Notes: generated from the letters alone by a model not told the origin. Shown: positions 36,403 through 46,127, counted from the first letter of the stretch. The stretch is DNA of 64,000 bases from Aliirhizobium wenxiniae (GCF_019511445.1 NZ_JAEUAN010000006.1:185360-249359), one strand, 5' to 3'. Translations and numbers: made by a program.

Positions 36403-37016
36403 TGAAGGACATCGATCAGACCGCCGAAGAACGCCATCGCAGCAAGATGGCAAACCGTAAGGCGGTTCAGGATGCGGAAGTCGCCGAGAAGACCCTGGAA
36501 AAGGGTCTTCTCATCGTCCATACCGGCCCCGGCAAGGGCAAGTCGACGGCGGCCTTCGGGCTGGCGCTCAGGATGCTCGGCAACAATCGCTGCGTCGGCA
36601 TCGTGCAGTTCATCAAGGGGGCATGGTCGACCGGCGAGCAGCCGGCACTTGCAGTCTTCGGTGACCGCGTTGTCTGGCACACGATGGGCGAAGGTTTTAC
36701 CTGGGAAACCCAGGACCTGAAGCGTGATATCGCGGCTGCCGAAAAGGCATGGGAGAAGGCGCTTGAGCTTATGGCTGACGAAACCATCGGCCTCGTCATC
36801 CTCGACGAACTCAATATCGCTCTACGTTACGATTATCTCGATCTGGAAAAGGTCGTCGCCGCCTTGTCTGCCAGGCGTCCGGATCTGCATGTCGTCGTTA
36901 CCGGCCGTAATGCCAAGCCGGCGCTGATCGAGGCGGCGGATCTCGTCACCGAGATGTCGCTGGTCAAGCATCACTTCAAGGCGGGCGTCAAAGCCCAGGC
37001 CGGCATCGAGTTCTAA
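36402..37016 (+). CDS. cobO: Cob(I)yrinic acid a,c-diamide adenosyltransferase CobO
   Basis: A 204-residue BtuR/CobO/CobA-type enzyme that transfers adenosyl from ATP to cob(I)yrinic acid a,c-diamide. The P-loop is HTGPGKGKSTAAFG near residue 40. IVQFIKGAWSTGE and VILDELNIAL are further motifs. It starts at GTG 36402, overlapping the cbtA stop by one base, with GGGAG about 11 bases upstream. An ATG 45 bases later is a less likely alternative. Confidence 0.94.
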   Translation: MKDIDQTAEERHRSKMANRKAVQDAEVAEKTLEKGLLIVHTGPGKGKSTAAFGLALRMLGNNRCVGIVQFIKGAWSTGEQPALAVFGDRVVWHTMGEGFTWETQDLKRDIAAAEKAWEKALELMADETIGLVILDELNIALRYDYLDLEKVVAALSARRPDLHVVVTGRNAKPALIEAADLVTEMSLVKHHFKAGVKAQAGIEF

Positions 37017-37019
37017 ATC

Positions 37020-38477
37020 ATGGCTGCTCGCTCACTGATGTTCCAGGGAACGGGCTCGGACGTGGGCAAATCGCTGGTCGTGGCCGGTCTTGCCCGCGCC
37101 TTCACACTTCGCGGATTGAAGGTCATGCCGTTCAAGCCGCAGAACATGTCGAACAATGCGGCAGTGACCGCCGATGGCGGCGAGATCGGCCGGGCGCAGG
37201 CGTTGCAGGCGCGGGCTGCCGGCGTGGCCCTCAGCGTGCATATGAACCCGGTGCTGTTGAAACCCCAGAGCGATGTTGGCTCGCAGGTCGTGGTGCAGGG
37301 CCGTGTCGAAGGTAATGCCAAGGCTTCCGAATACCAGACTTTGAAGCCCAGGCTGTTATCCCGCGTTCTCGAAAGTTTTGAAATCCTGAGATCACAGGCG
37401 GATCTGGTTCTGGTCGAGGGTGCGGGCAGCGCGTCGGAAATCAATCTGCGCCGGAACGACATCGCCAATATGGGTTTTTCCCGCGCAGCCGATGTCCCGG
37501 TGATCCTGATCGGCGATATCGATCGTGGCGGGGTGATTGCCAGTCTTGCGGGCACGAAGCTGGTGATCGATGCCGATGACGCGGCGATGATCCGCGGCTT
37601 CATCGTCAACCGGTTCCGTGGCGACCCTGCGCTGTTTGCCGATGGCATGGAGTTGATCGGGCGGTTCACCGGCTGGCAGTCGATCGGGCTTCTGCCGCAT
37701 TTTGCTGATGCTGCGCTTTTGCCGGCGGAAGATGCGTTGGGCCTCAACCAGTCTTTTGCCCGCAAGCCGGATGCAAAAATCAGGATTGCAGTGCCGATCC
37801 TGCCGCATATTTCCAATTTCGACGATCTCGATCCGCTGGAGGCCGAGCCGGATGTGGAGCTGATCCGTGTTCGGCGCGGGCAGGCCATTCCCGGCGATTG
37901 CGATCTCGTGCTCCTGGTAGGCTCAAAGGCAACGATCTCTGATCTTGCGGCACTGCGCGAAGCCGGCTTTGATGTCGATATCGCTGCCCATCATCGTCGT
38001 GGAGGACGGGTGCTCGGTCTCTGTGGCGGTTATCAGATGCTTGGGCGGAAAGTATCGGATCCGGAAGGCACGGAAGGGCCACCCGGTTCGGTCGATGGCC
38101 TCGGCCTGCTCGATGTGGAAACCGTGCTTTCCGGCGCAAAAAGATTGGAAGCAGTTTCAGGCGTCAGTTTTGACGGGATTTCTTTCGCTGGCTATGAAAT
38201 GCATATCGGCCGGACATCCGGTGCGGATTGTGAGTGGCCATTCTCGACGATCGATGGCCATGCGGAGGGGGCATCCTCGGCGGATGGCCGGGTTGTCGGC
38301 ACCTATGTCCACGGGCTGTTTTCCGATGACCGGCAACGTTCCGCCTGGCTTTCCCGCCTCGGTGGTTCGTCCTCCGGCCTCGACTATGAGGCCAATGTCG
38401 ATGCCATTCTCGACCGGCTTGCCGTCCATATGGAGCGGCATCTCGATCTGACCGGGTTGCTCAGACTTGCCAGATGA
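37020..38477 (+). CDS. cobQ: Cobyric acid synthase CobQ
   Basis: A 485-residue glutamine amidotransferase that amidates side chains b, d, e and g. The N-terminal dethiobiotin-synthetase-like ATPase domain has [12 protein letters not shown] and [11 protein letters not shown]. The GATase domain carries nucleophile Cys335 in LCGGYQMLG and a late YVHGLF with the catalytic His. It starts three bases after cobO. The end overlaps the opposing cobD by 17 bases. Confidence 0.96.
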   Translation: MAARSLMFQGTGSDVGKSLVVAGLARAFTLRGLKVMPFKPQNMSNNAAVTADGGEIGRAQALQARAAGVALSVHMNPVLLKPQSDVGSQVVVQGRVEGNAKASEYQTLKPRLLSRVLESFEILRSQADLVLVEGAGSASEINLRRNDIANMGFSRAADVPVILIGDIDRGGVIASLAGTKLVIDADDAAMIRGFIVNRFRGDPALFADGMELIGRFTGWQSIGLLPHFADAALLPAEDALGLNQSFARKPDAKIRIAVPILPHISNFDDLDPLEAEPDVELIRVRRGQAIPGDCDLVLLVGSKATISDLAALREAGFDVDIAAHHRRGGRVLGLCGGYQMLGRKVSDPEGTEGPPGSVDGLGLLDVETVLSGAKRLEAVSGVSFDGISFAGYEMHIGRTSGADCEWPFSTIDGHAEGASSADGRVVGTYVHGLFSDDRQRSAWLSRLGGSSSGLDYEANVDAILDRLAVHMERHLDLTGLLRLAR

Positions 38478-39426
38478 GGATCGCCAAAACGCCGAAAAGT
38501 CCGATCAGCAGCATGTCTGCAATGCGGGCGATCTTCAGCGCGTCATAGATGTCTTCATAGACCAGTTCGCTCCTGCCGCCTTCGCCCATATAGCTTGCCT
38601 CGATCATCTGGCCGCCATAGCTGCGTGGGCCGGCAAGTGCGGTACCCAGCGCACCCGCCATCGCCGCTTCCGGCCAGCCGGCATTGGGAGAACGATGGTT
38701 TTTGGCATCCCGGTGGATCGCCCTGATCGCATTACCAGGAGACGCATCGCGGACAAAAAATGCGGCGGCGACGAAAAGTGCAGCCGTCAGTCGAGAGGCG
38801 GGAAGGTTGATGACGTCGTCAAAGCGCGCCGCCGCCCAGCCGAAGGCTTCATGGCGCGCAGAACGGTGGCCGATCATGCTGTCGGCGGTATTGGCCGCCT
38901 TGTAAGCGGCGCCGGCCGGCAGACCGCCGACGCCCATCCAGAAGGCCGGGGCCACAACGCCGTCGGAAAAATTCTCGGCCAGGCTTTCGATCGCCGCGCG
39001 GCAGACGGCAGCCTCGTCCAGTTGCTCCACATCACGCCCGACAATCCGCGATACCGCGGCGCGTCCGGCCGGCAGGCCATGGTGCTTGAGCGAGGAGGCG
39101 ACGTCGCGCACATGCCGCTCCAGGCTTTTCTGGGCCGGAAGGCTGGCGGCAACGAGGATGAGCAGGATCGGGCCGAGAGGGATAGCAAGCAGTACATCCT
39201 GCAGCACGGCAGAAACCAGAATGACGACCGCCATCAGCACGGCGAGTGCCTGGATCCCCATGCGCTTGCGCGTGGCAAAGTCATCGGTCTCGCGGTTCCA
39301 TCGGGTGTCGAGTTGCGATATCAGCCGGCCAATCCAGGTCACGGGATGGCCGATCAGCTTGAACAGCCAGTCGGGGTAGCCGGTGAAGCGCTCCACGATC
39401 AGCGCGAAAAATGCGAGAAGGAACAT
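38461..39426 (-). CDS. cobD: Adenosylcobinamide-phosphate synthase CobD (CbiB)
   Basis: A 321-residue inner-membrane enzyme that attaches aminopropanol (phosphate) to adenosylcobyric acid. It begins [20 protein letters not shown], a hydrophobic helix, followed by [11 protein letters not shown]. The conserved motifs [13 protein letters not shown] and [11 protein letters not shown] are present. The ATG at 39426 is chosen from the family N-terminus, although no clear ribosome site precedes it. The start lies four bases from that of divergent cobC. Confidence 0.93.
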   Translation of the reverse strand: MFLLAFFALIVERFTGYPDWLFKLIGHPVTWIGRLISQLDTRWNRETDDFATRKRMGIQALAVLMAVVILVSAVLQDVLLAIPLGPILLILVAASLPAQKSLERHVRDVASSLKHHGLPAGRAAVSRIVGRDVEQLDEAAVCRAAIESLAENFSDGVVAPAFWMGVGGLPAGAAYKAANTADSMIGHRSARHEAFGWAAARFDDVINLPASRLTAALFVAAAFFVRDASPGNAIRAIHRDAKNHRSPNAGWPEAAMAGALGTALAGPRSYGGQMIEASYMGEGGRSELVYEDIYDALKIARIADMLLIGLFGVLAILIWQV

Positions 39427-39430
39427 TGCT

Positions 39431-40459
39431 GTGGCAAACCCGATGGATAAAGATGTCGTTGGCGATCCGATCCAGCATGGCGGCAATCTCGCCAGGGCGC
39501 GCGCGCTGTTTCCTCATGCGCCTGAGCCATGGATCGATCTTTCGACTGGTATCAACCCGTATTCCTATCCGCATTCGCCGATCCCCGGCAATGTTTTTGC
39601 ACGCCTGCCGGAACCGGTATCCCTCGATGAGTTGAAGCTGATCGCAGCCAATGCCTATCACGCGCCCTCCGCGGCCCATGTCGCGGCAGGTCCCGGCACG
39701 CAGATCCTCTTGCCGATCGTTGCCTCGTTGATCGACGGACGCAAGGCGGCAATCCTGTCGCCCACCTATGCGGAACATGCCCGCGCGGCAAAACTGGCCG
39801 GTTTCGACGTTACGGAAACCGATGATATCGATCAGCTCGGAAGGGCCGATCTCGCGGTCATCGTCAATCCCAACAACCCGACCGGCCGTAATGTTGCGCG
39901 AGACGAACTGCTTTCGCTTGCCGCGATCATGCGTGAAAAAGGCGGGCTTCTGATTGTCGATGAAGCGTTCGGCGATGTTTCCGATGCCGAAAGCGTGGCC
40001 GACATGGTGGATCTGGGTGGGCTTCTCGTCCTGCGCTCCTTCGGCAAGTTCTATGGTATGGCAGGCTTGAGGCTCGGCTTCGCGATTTCCCGCCCGGATA
40101 TTGCCCGCACGGTCGAGACTCAGCTCGGCCCCTGGGCAGTTTCCGGCCCGGCACTGTTCGTGGCGGCCGAGGCGCTGGCCGATCGCGCGTGGCAGGCCGA
40201 TATGCGGCAGAAGCTGAGGAATGATGCCGAGCGCCTTCATGCCTTGTTGCGCCATGCCGGCGTCACGGTTTTCGGATGCACATCGCTGTTCTGCCTCGTT
40301 CGTGATCCTAACGCCCAAGCCCTTTACCGGCATCTTGGCGGCCACGGCATCATCACCCGCCGTTTCGACGAACGTCAGGACGATCTCAGGATCGGCTTGC
40401 CGGGCAATGACGACTGGGAGCGTCTGGAAAACGCGCTGGTGTCTTTCGCCAAAAACTAG
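39431..40459 (+). CDS. cobC: L-threonine-O-3-phosphate decarboxylase-type aminotransferase CobC
   Basis: A 342-residue PLP enzyme of aminotransferase class I/II fold. Members decarboxylate threonine phosphate to aminopropanol phosphate, the substrate of CobD. It shows HGGNL near the start, DLSTGINPYSYP, VNPNNPTGR and the PLP lysine in SFGKFYGMAGLRLGF. The start is set at GTG 39431 because AAGGA lies eight bases upstream; an ATG 12 bases later is the alternative. It is divergent from cobD with almost no space between. Confidence 0.9.
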   Translation: MANPMDKDVVGDPIQHGGNLARARALFPHAPEPWIDLSTGINPYSYPHSPIPGNVFARLPEPVSLDELKLIAANAYHAPSAAHVAAGPGTQILLPIVASLIDGRKAAILSPTYAEHARAAKLAGFDVTETDDIDQLGRADLAVIVNPNNPTGRNVARDELLSLAAIMREKGGLLIVDEAFGDVSDAESVADMVDLGGLLVLRSFGKFYGMAGLRLGFAISRPDIARTVETQLGPWAVSGPALFVAAEALADRAWQADMRQKLRNDAERLHALLRHAGVTVFGCTSLFCLVRDPNAQALYRHLGGHGIITRRFDERQDDLRIGLPGNDDWERLENALVSFAKN

Positions 40460-40464
40460 CCAGG

Positions 40465-41304
40465 TTATGCAGGCCAGATCTGCCGTTCACGGTTGAAGGC
40501 CCGGCGAATGAAATTGGCAGGCTGCATCCAGGTGCGGTTGGGATCCGGAAATGGCGGCTTGGCGCCCGAGGGCGGCAGGTATTCGCCATGCTCGTAGTCA
40601 AGCTTCCCGTCGATCTGCCAAGGCTGGACGGTATTGCCGATTGCCCTCGGCGGCCCACGAAAGCCGAGGGCGCCGGAGAGCGGGTTGCTGGTCGGGTCCA
40701 GAACATGACCAAAGAAATTGCCGAACGGAAAAGCCAGACGAAGCACCAGGTCCTTTTCCGACGCCAGTACATAGACATGCCCGGTTTTCCCGAACGCGTC
40801 GGCATATTCCTTTTCAAGGCAGGTTCGCTCTATGGCTGCCGCCATCAGGCAGGCGGATCGCGTTTCACGATCCAGCCGTCTGATCGTTTCCAGAGCCACG
40901 CGGACGCCAAGGCTGTGACTGGCGAAGGAAAAACTGGCCGCCTGCGTTAGTTCGCGGTTGCAGAAGGCGGCCAGCTTCTGCCCCGTCAGGTTCGCCGTCG
41001 GCTTCTCCACCGGGTAGCTGATGAAGCCCGCATGGGAATCGCCGGGCCATAAAATACCAATAACAACTGCGGAGGACGGCAGGTTGAGGAGAGATTCAAG
41101 CCGGGAAAGCGCATGCACACCGTCGCTCTGCTTGTTGTTGTAACCGTGAATGACAAACAGAATATCGCGATCAGCCGTCAACCGGCTGAATATCTCCTGT
41201 CTCACCGGAGACAGGGCGAAGCTGGCATCGCTCTTCTGCATGGCCGGCGTGGCCGCAATAGCACCGCCGACGGGGGAAACCCGGAAATTGAGAAACAACG
41301 TCAT
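40465..41304 (-). CDS. DUF900-like alpha/beta hydrolase
   Basis: A 279-residue predicted hydrolase. DILFVIHGYNNKQSDG forms the oxyanion strand-loop, and the nucleophile elbow is SFASHSLGVRVAL. Late Asp/His candidates are less clear. The style matches the DUF900 alpha/beta hydrolases. There is no signal peptide. It lies 8 bases after an uncharacterised membrane-protein gene and is likely cotranscribed with it. Its 3' end nearly abuts convergent cobC. Function is unknown. Confidence 0.7.
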   Translation of the reverse strand: MTLFLNFRVSPVGGAIAATPAMQKSDASFALSPVRQEIFSRLTADRDILFVIHGYNNKQSDGVHALSRLESLLNLPSSAVVIGILWPGDSHAGFISYPVEKPTANLTGQKLAAFCNRELTQAASFSFASHSLGVRVALETIRRLDRETRSACLMAAAIERTCLEKEYADAFGKTGHVYVLASEKDLVLRLAFPFGNFFGHVLDPTSNPLSGALGFRGPPRAIGNTVQPWQIDGKLDYEHGEYLPPSGAKPPFPDPNRTWMQPANFIRRAFNRERQIWPA

Positions 41305-41312
41305 AGCGCGCC

Positions 41313-42002
41313 TTATCGCCTCACGGCCTTGAAGGCCCCTGCTGCTGTTGAAATTGCCGAGGACAGATCCTTGGCAATCGGCGCGACCGGAACCGCGACC
41401 AGACCGATCAGGAAGGCCAGAGCAAAATGCGACGGCCCGAAATCAGTCGCGACGACTGCGGCCCCCAGTTCAGCCAGAATGATTGCAATTGCTGCGGCGG
41501 CAACCCGCGATGTATTGCGAAATTTCTGCTCGGCTCGCTCGAAAGCGGCATCCAACCGTGCATCGATAATCGCATCGAAGCGGGCCAGAACGGCCAGTTC
41601 CGTCTCACCCGGTGTCTCGCCGCTTTCCATCTTCCGGGCGATTTCAGCGAGAAGAGGGCCGTCGTTCGGAAGCACATGGTCGGAAATCGTTGCGGCAGTC
41701 CGGGCGTTGAAACCGAGCCTTATCAGATTTCTTGCGGCCGCCTTCTGTTCGGTTTTTCCCATCCCGTTCAGCCAATTTGCCTTCACCACAGCGTAAGGCT
41801 GTTCCGCATTGATCGTCTTGAGGGCTGGTTCAAATGGTGCGAGTGCCGAACTGATGAAATGATAGCCGACATTGGAGATGCCGCCGTTGAAAGGCTTGGT
41901 TGCATCAACGAGCCCGAAGGATGCTGTGCCCAAAGCGGCAACTGCCGACAGGGCTGTCCCGAATTGACCGAGATCGATACTCCCGATTTCCGCAATGCTC
42001 AT
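41313..42002 (-). CDS. Uncharacterised protein with C-terminal membrane segments
   Basis: A 229-residue protein I do not recognise. The N-terminal half is glycine/alanine-rich (GQFGTALSAVAALGTASFG). A central helical, charged region (GETPGETELAVLARFDAII) follows. Two hydrophobic segments lie at about residues 165-185 and 190-210. Start ATG 42002 has GGGGA six bases upstream. It is the upstream partner of the DUF900-like hydrolase, so the pair may act together at the inner membrane. No known family assignment. Confidence 0.65.
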   Translation of the reverse strand: MSIAEIGSIDLGQFGTALSAVAALGTASFGLVDATKPFNGGISNVGYHFISSALAPFEPALKTINAEQPYAVVKANWLNGMGKTEQKAAARNLIRLGFNARTAATISDHVLPNDGPLLAEIARKMESGETPGETELAVLARFDAIIDARLDAAFERAEQKFRNTSRVAAAAIAIILAELGAAVVATDFGPSHFALAFLIGLVAVPVAPIAKDLSSAISTAAGAFKAVRR

Positions 42003-42107
42003 AGGGTTCCCCATCCGGCAGCCGGGACATGTCCCCGGCTATTTGTCAGTGAGGAGAGAGTGAATTAAATTTCACTAAGTTGCAATATCAATGGATGCAA
42101 CCAATGG

Positions 42108-43100
42108 TTATTTATGCCTGTCCCGCCAAGCCGCCTGTGCATTCGGCACCGGCAGAGCGCTCGCCTCATAGACGCCACGCGCTACCGCACGGGCGGTAAC
42201 GGTTGTCGCCAAATGACAAAGCTCGGCAAAGTCGGAAAGCTGGCCGAGCGGTTTCTTGCCGGTGGCCGCGGAAAAGATCGTGTCGCCGTCCCCGGGAAGA
42301 TGAGCCGGAAGCACGGCTCGAGCAAGGCCGTCATGCGCCATGATAGACAATCTATGCGCCTGCGCCTTTGTCAGCACGGCGTCGGTGACGATCACGCCGA
42401 TTGTCGTCGCCGTCAGCCTGACGCCCTTGATGCGCATGGCCGTGTCATTTTCGGTGAAGTTCGGCGGGAAGCCGAGCGTACCGAATTCGCCATGTCTCTC
42501 GAACGGGGCAGCCCAGAAATTTGGACCATCAGCAATAGTTGCGGAACCCATTGCGTTGACGGCGAGAAGGGCGGCGACCCTGTGTCCCGATGATGTCACA
42601 GCGCTTGCCGAGCCGATCCCGCCCTTGAAGGTAGCGGTCGTCGCCCCTGTTCCGGCGCCCACCGTACCGAGCTCAAATGCACCTTTGCCTGCTGCTCGAA
42701 AGGCCTCATAACCCATGTCGCGATAGGGCGAATGCAGGCCCCAGTCCTTATCGCCGCCGTTCAGCAGATCCATCAGGATCGCCTGCGGTACGATCGGCAC
42801 TCTTGTCGTGCCGACTTCAAGGCCACGGCCGATCTGGCGCAATCCCGCCTGCACGCCGCCGGCGGCATCCAGCCCAAATGCCGAGCCACCTGACAGCACG
42901 AAGGCATCGACGGCCTGAACCGTCATCGATGGGTCAAGAAGCGCTGTATCGCGCCCTCCCGGCGCGCCGCCCAGAACCGAGCCCGAGGCAATCGCCGGTT
43001 CGTCGAAAATGATGGCCGTGACGCCCGAACCAAGCACGAGATCGGTGGCATGGCCAACGGCCACGCCTTCTATATCGGTGAGCAGGTTGAGAAGCGTCAC
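42108..43100 (-). CDS. P1 family (S58, DmpA-like) peptidase
   Basis: A 330-residue Ntn-hydrolase of the DmpA/P1 family. It shows LTDIEGVAVGHATD and LSGGSAFGLDAAGG, with GTVGAGTGATTATFKGGIGSA holding the self-cleavage glycine-serine region. Family members are aminopeptidases, including beta-aminopeptidases. The start is GTG 43100, ten bases after the dehydrogenase stop; an ATG at 43160 would overlap that gene by 50 bases. It is the third gene of the putative pipecolate operon. Confidence 0.85.
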   Translation of the reverse strand: MTLLNLLTDIEGVAVGHATDLVLGSGVTAIIFDEPAIASGSVLGGAPGGRDTALLDPSMTVQAVDAFVLSGGSAFGLDAAGGVQAGLRQIGRGLEVGTTRVPIVPQAILMDLLNGGDKDWGLHSPYRDMGYEAFRAAGKGAFELGTVGAGTGATTATFKGGIGSASAVTSSGHRVAALLAVNAMGSATIADGPNFWAAPFERHGEFGTLGFPPNFTENDTAMRIKGVRLTATTIGVIVTDAVLTKAQAHRLSIMAHDGLARAVLPAHLPGDGDTIFSAATGKKPLGQLSDFAELCHLATTVTARAVARGVYEASALPVPNAQAAWRDRHK

Positions 43101-43110
43101 GATATTCTCG

Positions 43111-44652
43111 TTATTCGATGTCGAATTTGACGCCCTGTGCCAGCGGCAGGGTGCGTCCATAATTCAGCGTGTTGGTGGCGCGGCGCATATAGGCCCTCCA
43201 GGCGTCCGAGCCGGATTCGCGACCGCCGCCGGTCTCTTTTTCGCCGCCGAATGCGCCGCCGATCTCGGCACCGGAGGGGCCGATATTAACATTGGCAATG
43301 CCGCAATCCGAGCCACGCGCAGAGACGAAAGTTTCCGCCTCACGCATGTCGTTGGTGAAGATCGACGAGGACAGGCCCTGCGGCACGTCGTTATGCAGCG
43401 CCAGCGCTTCATCGAATGTCGAATATTTCATCACGTAGAGGATCGGCGCGAAGGTCTCTTCCTTCACCGTATCGGTCTGGTTTGGCATCTCGACGATTGC
43501 AGGACGGACGTAATAGGCATCAGACGCTTCCGCATCCAGCACGCGTTCGCCACCGACCACCTTGCCACCGGCGGCCTTCGAGGCCTGAAGCGCCGCCTGC
43601 ATCTTGTCGAAAGCTTGGCGGTCGATCAGCGGGCCAACGAGATTGCCATCGGTGAGCGGCGAGCCGATCGTCACCGACTGATAGGCCTTGGCGAGACGCG
43701 GAACGAGTGCGTCATAAACACTGTCATGCACGAAGAGGCGGCGAAGCGTGGTGCAGCGCTGGCCGGCGGTGCCCATGGCGGCGAAAGCGACACCGCGCAG
43801 GGTCAGGTCGAGATCGGCCGTCGGGGTGACGATCGCAGCATTGTTGCCGCCGAGTTCGAGGATCGAGCGGGCGAAACGTTGAGCGAGCTTCGGTCCGACT
43901 TCGCGGCCCATGCGGGTCGAGCCGGTGGCGGAAACAAGCGGCACCTTTTCATGGTCGACAAGAGCTTCGCCGATCTCGCGACCGCCGATCAGCAGTGTCG
44001 AGAGATTTTTCGGGGCAGTGCCGCCATCGGCAATGTAGCGGGCCAGTGCCTTGTCGAAGATCGCCTGGGTGGCGAGCGCCGTCAGCGGCGTTTTCTCCGA
44101 GGGCTTCCAGACGGTGGAGTTGCCGCAGACGATGGCAAGCGCCGAGTTCCACGACCAGACGGCGACCGGGAAATTGAAGGCGGAAATGATGCCGATGACG
44201 CCGAGCGGATGCCAGGTCTCCATCATCCGGTGCTCGGAGCGCTCGGTTGCGATCGTCAGACCATAAAGCTGGCGGGAAAGGCCGACGGCAAAATCGCAGA
44301 TATCGATCATTTCCTGCACTTCGCCGAGACCTTCAGAGGTCACCTTGCCGACTTCGATCGAGACGAGACGGCCGAGTGCCGCCTTGGCGGCGCGCAGTTC
44401 CTCGCCGAGCAGGCGGATCAGTTCGCCACGCTTGGGCGCCGGCACGAGACGCCATTCGAGAAAGGCGTCATGGGCTGCATCGATGGCCTTCTTCGCATCC
44501 GCGGCGCTCACTTCCGGCAATCGGCCGATCTCGGTGCCCGAAATCGGCGAACGGACGGCAAGCGTGCCACCCTTGTACTTATTGGAAGCAACGCCGAGAT
44601 CGGCAAAGATCTTGTCCACTTCGGCGGCGAGGTCGAGTTTGGCGAGCGTCAT
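43111..44652 (-). CDS. amaB: ALDH7-type L-piperidine-6-carboxylate / aminoadipate-semialdehyde dehydrogenase
   Basis: A 513-residue NAD-dependent aldehyde dehydrogenase. The general base Glu266 lies in LELGGNNA and the nucleophile Cys300 in GQRCTTLRRLF. The motif FNFPVAVWSWNSALA and the C-terminal NYGRTLPLAQGVKFDIE resemble antiquitin (ALDH7). Those enzymes oxidise alpha-aminoadipate semialdehyde in lysine/pipecolate breakdown. With the upstream FAD oxidase and nearby LysR gene the arrangement resembles amaA-amaB of Pseudomonas. Start ATG 44652 is the family N-terminus. Confidence 0.87.
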   Translation of the reverse strand: MTLAKLDLAAEVDKIFADLGVASNKYKGGTLAVRSPISGTEIGRLPEVSAADAKKAIDAAHDAFLEWRLVPAPKRGELIRLLGEELRAAKAALGRLVSIEVGKVTSEGLGEVQEMIDICDFAVGLSRQLYGLTIATERSEHRMMETWHPLGVIGIISAFNFPVAVWSWNSALAIVCGNSTVWKPSEKTPLTALATQAIFDKALARYIADGGTAPKNLSTLLIGGREIGEALVDHEKVPLVSATGSTRMGREVGPKLAQRFARSILELGGNNAAIVTPTADLDLTLRGVAFAAMGTAGQRCTTLRRLFVHDSVYDALVPRLAKAYQSVTIGSPLTDGNLVGPLIDRQAFDKMQAALQASKAAGGKVVGGERVLDAEASDAYYVRPAIVEMPNQTDTVKEETFAPILYVMKYSTFDEALALHNDVPQGLSSSIFTNDMREAETFVSARGSDCGIANVNIGPSGAEIGGAFGGEKETGGGRESGSDAWRAYMRRATNTLNYGRTLPLAQGVKFDIE

Positions 44653-44745
44653 ATCGGTCTCCGGATCTCTTCTTGGAGGGCAATCTACAAGTCGGCGGCG
44701 TTTTCGCAACATCCGTCGACCAAGGGGGTGTTTCAGAACCGTTCC

Positions 44746-46029
44746 TCAAAACCGTTCGGCGGCAAAATGCGCGATTTGCGCGCCTGCCTCGTAATAGGCT
44801 TCCTTCATCGGGCGGAAGCTCGCTTCCTTCACGTCGGTCAATGGCAGCGGCAGGTCCGCTTCGGCGATATCGCCCAGAATGTAGTTGGCGAGGACATTGC
44901 CGAATGTCGAACCCGGCGAAATGCCGCGGCCATTATATCCCGAAAAACCGATGATATTGGTACCGAACCGATGGAAGCGGGGCAGCGCATTGTCGGTCAT
45001 GCCGATCTTGCCGTACCATTCGGCCTCGAATTCGACGTCTCCCAATTGCGGGAACAGTCGCTTCAGCGACCGGCGTGCCCAGGCTTTGTGAACCGCCGTG
45101 CCGGTGCCGCGCAATGCGCCGACCGAACCGAAAACCAGTCGTCCGGCCTGATCCATGCGGAATGAGGACAGCACTTCCTTCGTATCCCAGCATCCTTCGC
45201 AATTGGGCAGGATCGAGCGGCGCAAGTTGGCGGAAAGCGGTTTGGTCGCAAGGTTGAAATAGGGGAGGTGAACCTGTTCGCGTCGCACTTCAGCCCACGG
45301 TCCTGTCGAATAGGCATCCGTTGCAACGATCACCCAATCGGCGGAAACCTGGCCATCAGCTGTGCTGACGATCCGTTTGCCGCCTGCCTCGCCGGTCGAG
45401 ATCACCGGGCTGCCGGTATGCAGCGTTGCACCAGCCTTGATGGCTGCATGTGCCAGTCCGCGGGCATAGGCAAGCGGCTGCAGCGTGCCCGCGCGCATGT
45501 CGAGCAGCGATCCGGCATAGGCCTTTGTGCCGATCCGACGCTCGGTCTCAGTGGCGTCGAGGACGGTCACCGGTGCACCGCGTTTCTGCCACTGGCGGGC
45601 GCGCTCTTCCAGCTCCTTCATGCCTTCTTCGCCGACTGCGCAATGCAGCGTGCCGTTCGTCTCAAGCTCGCAGCTTATGCTATATTTTTTGATCAGCTCG
45701 CGCACGAGGTAAGGGCCATTGCCCAGAAGCTCGAGCGCACGTTCCCCATAATGTTCGCCGATTTCCTTGGGAAAATCGTCCGGCATCACCCACATGCCGG
45801 CATTGATCAGGCCGACATTGCGGCCGGCACCGCCAAAACCGATCTCGGCTGCCTCCAGAAGTACGACATTGGTACCGCGTTCTGCCAGATGCAGGGCTGC
45901 GGACAGGCCGGTATATCCACCGCCGACAATCACGACATCGGCGGTGTTGTTTCCCTTCAACGGTGTCGTCACAGGGGCAGGCGACGCGGTCCTCTCCCAG
46001 AGGCCGTGCGAGCGTGGATCGTTCAGCAT
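44746..46029 (-). CDS. FAD-dependent amine/amino-acid oxidase (AmaA/OrdL-like)
   Basis: A 427-residue DAO-family flavoenzyme. The N-terminal dinucleotide-binding motif is VVIVGGGYTGLSAALHLAE, and the GAGRNVGLINAG loop binds FAD. The C-terminal segment IIGFSGYNGRGISPGSTFG is typical of the OrdL/PuuB group. By context, next to an ALDH7-type dehydrogenase, it could be an L-pipecolate oxidase (AmaA-like), but gamma-glutamylputrescine-type oxidation is an alternative. First gene of the operon, 93 bases before amaB, divergent from LysR. Confidence 0.82.
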   Translation of the reverse strand: MLNDPRSHGLWERTASPAPVTTPLKGNNTADVVIVGGGYTGLSAALHLAERGTNVVLLEAAEIGFGGAGRNVGLINAGMWVMPDDFPKEIGEHYGERALELLGNGPYLVRELIKKYSISCELETNGTLHCAVGEEGMKELEERARQWQKRGAPVTVLDATETERRIGTKAYAGSLLDMRAGTLQPLAYARGLAHAAIKAGATLHTGSPVISTGEAGGKRIVSTADGQVSADWVIVATDAYSTGPWAEVRREQVHLPYFNLATKPLSANLRRSILPNCEGCWDTKEVLSSFRMDQAGRLVFGSVGALRGTGTAVHKAWARRSLKRLFPQLGDVEFEAEWYGKIGMTDNALPRFHRFGTNIIGFSGYNGRGISPGSTFGNVLANYILGDIAEADLPLPLTDVKEASFRPMKEAYYEAGAQIAHFAAERF

Positions 46030-46081
46030 GAAAAGTTCCCGATTTTTATCGTTTTCTCGACTTTACAGAGGCGATTTCGCG

Positions 46082-46115
46082 GTGAATATCGACATAAAAT
46101 CATCAGGTCATTCAC
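46082..46115. promoter_or_regulatory. Possible LysR binding repeat
   Basis: Inverted half-sites GTGAAT (46082-46087) and ATTCAC (46110-46115) lie 22 bases apart between the divergent oxidase and LysR genes. Position suits a LysR activator site; spacing is longer than the usual T-N11-A box, so this is tentative. Confidence 0.35.
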
Positions 46116-46127
46116 TGGAGGAATGAC

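Noticed and set aside
43009..45165. 718-codon open frame opposite the dehydrogenase and oxidase
   Set aside because: Spans two genuine minus-strand genes with catalytic motifs; no start signal or family resemblance.
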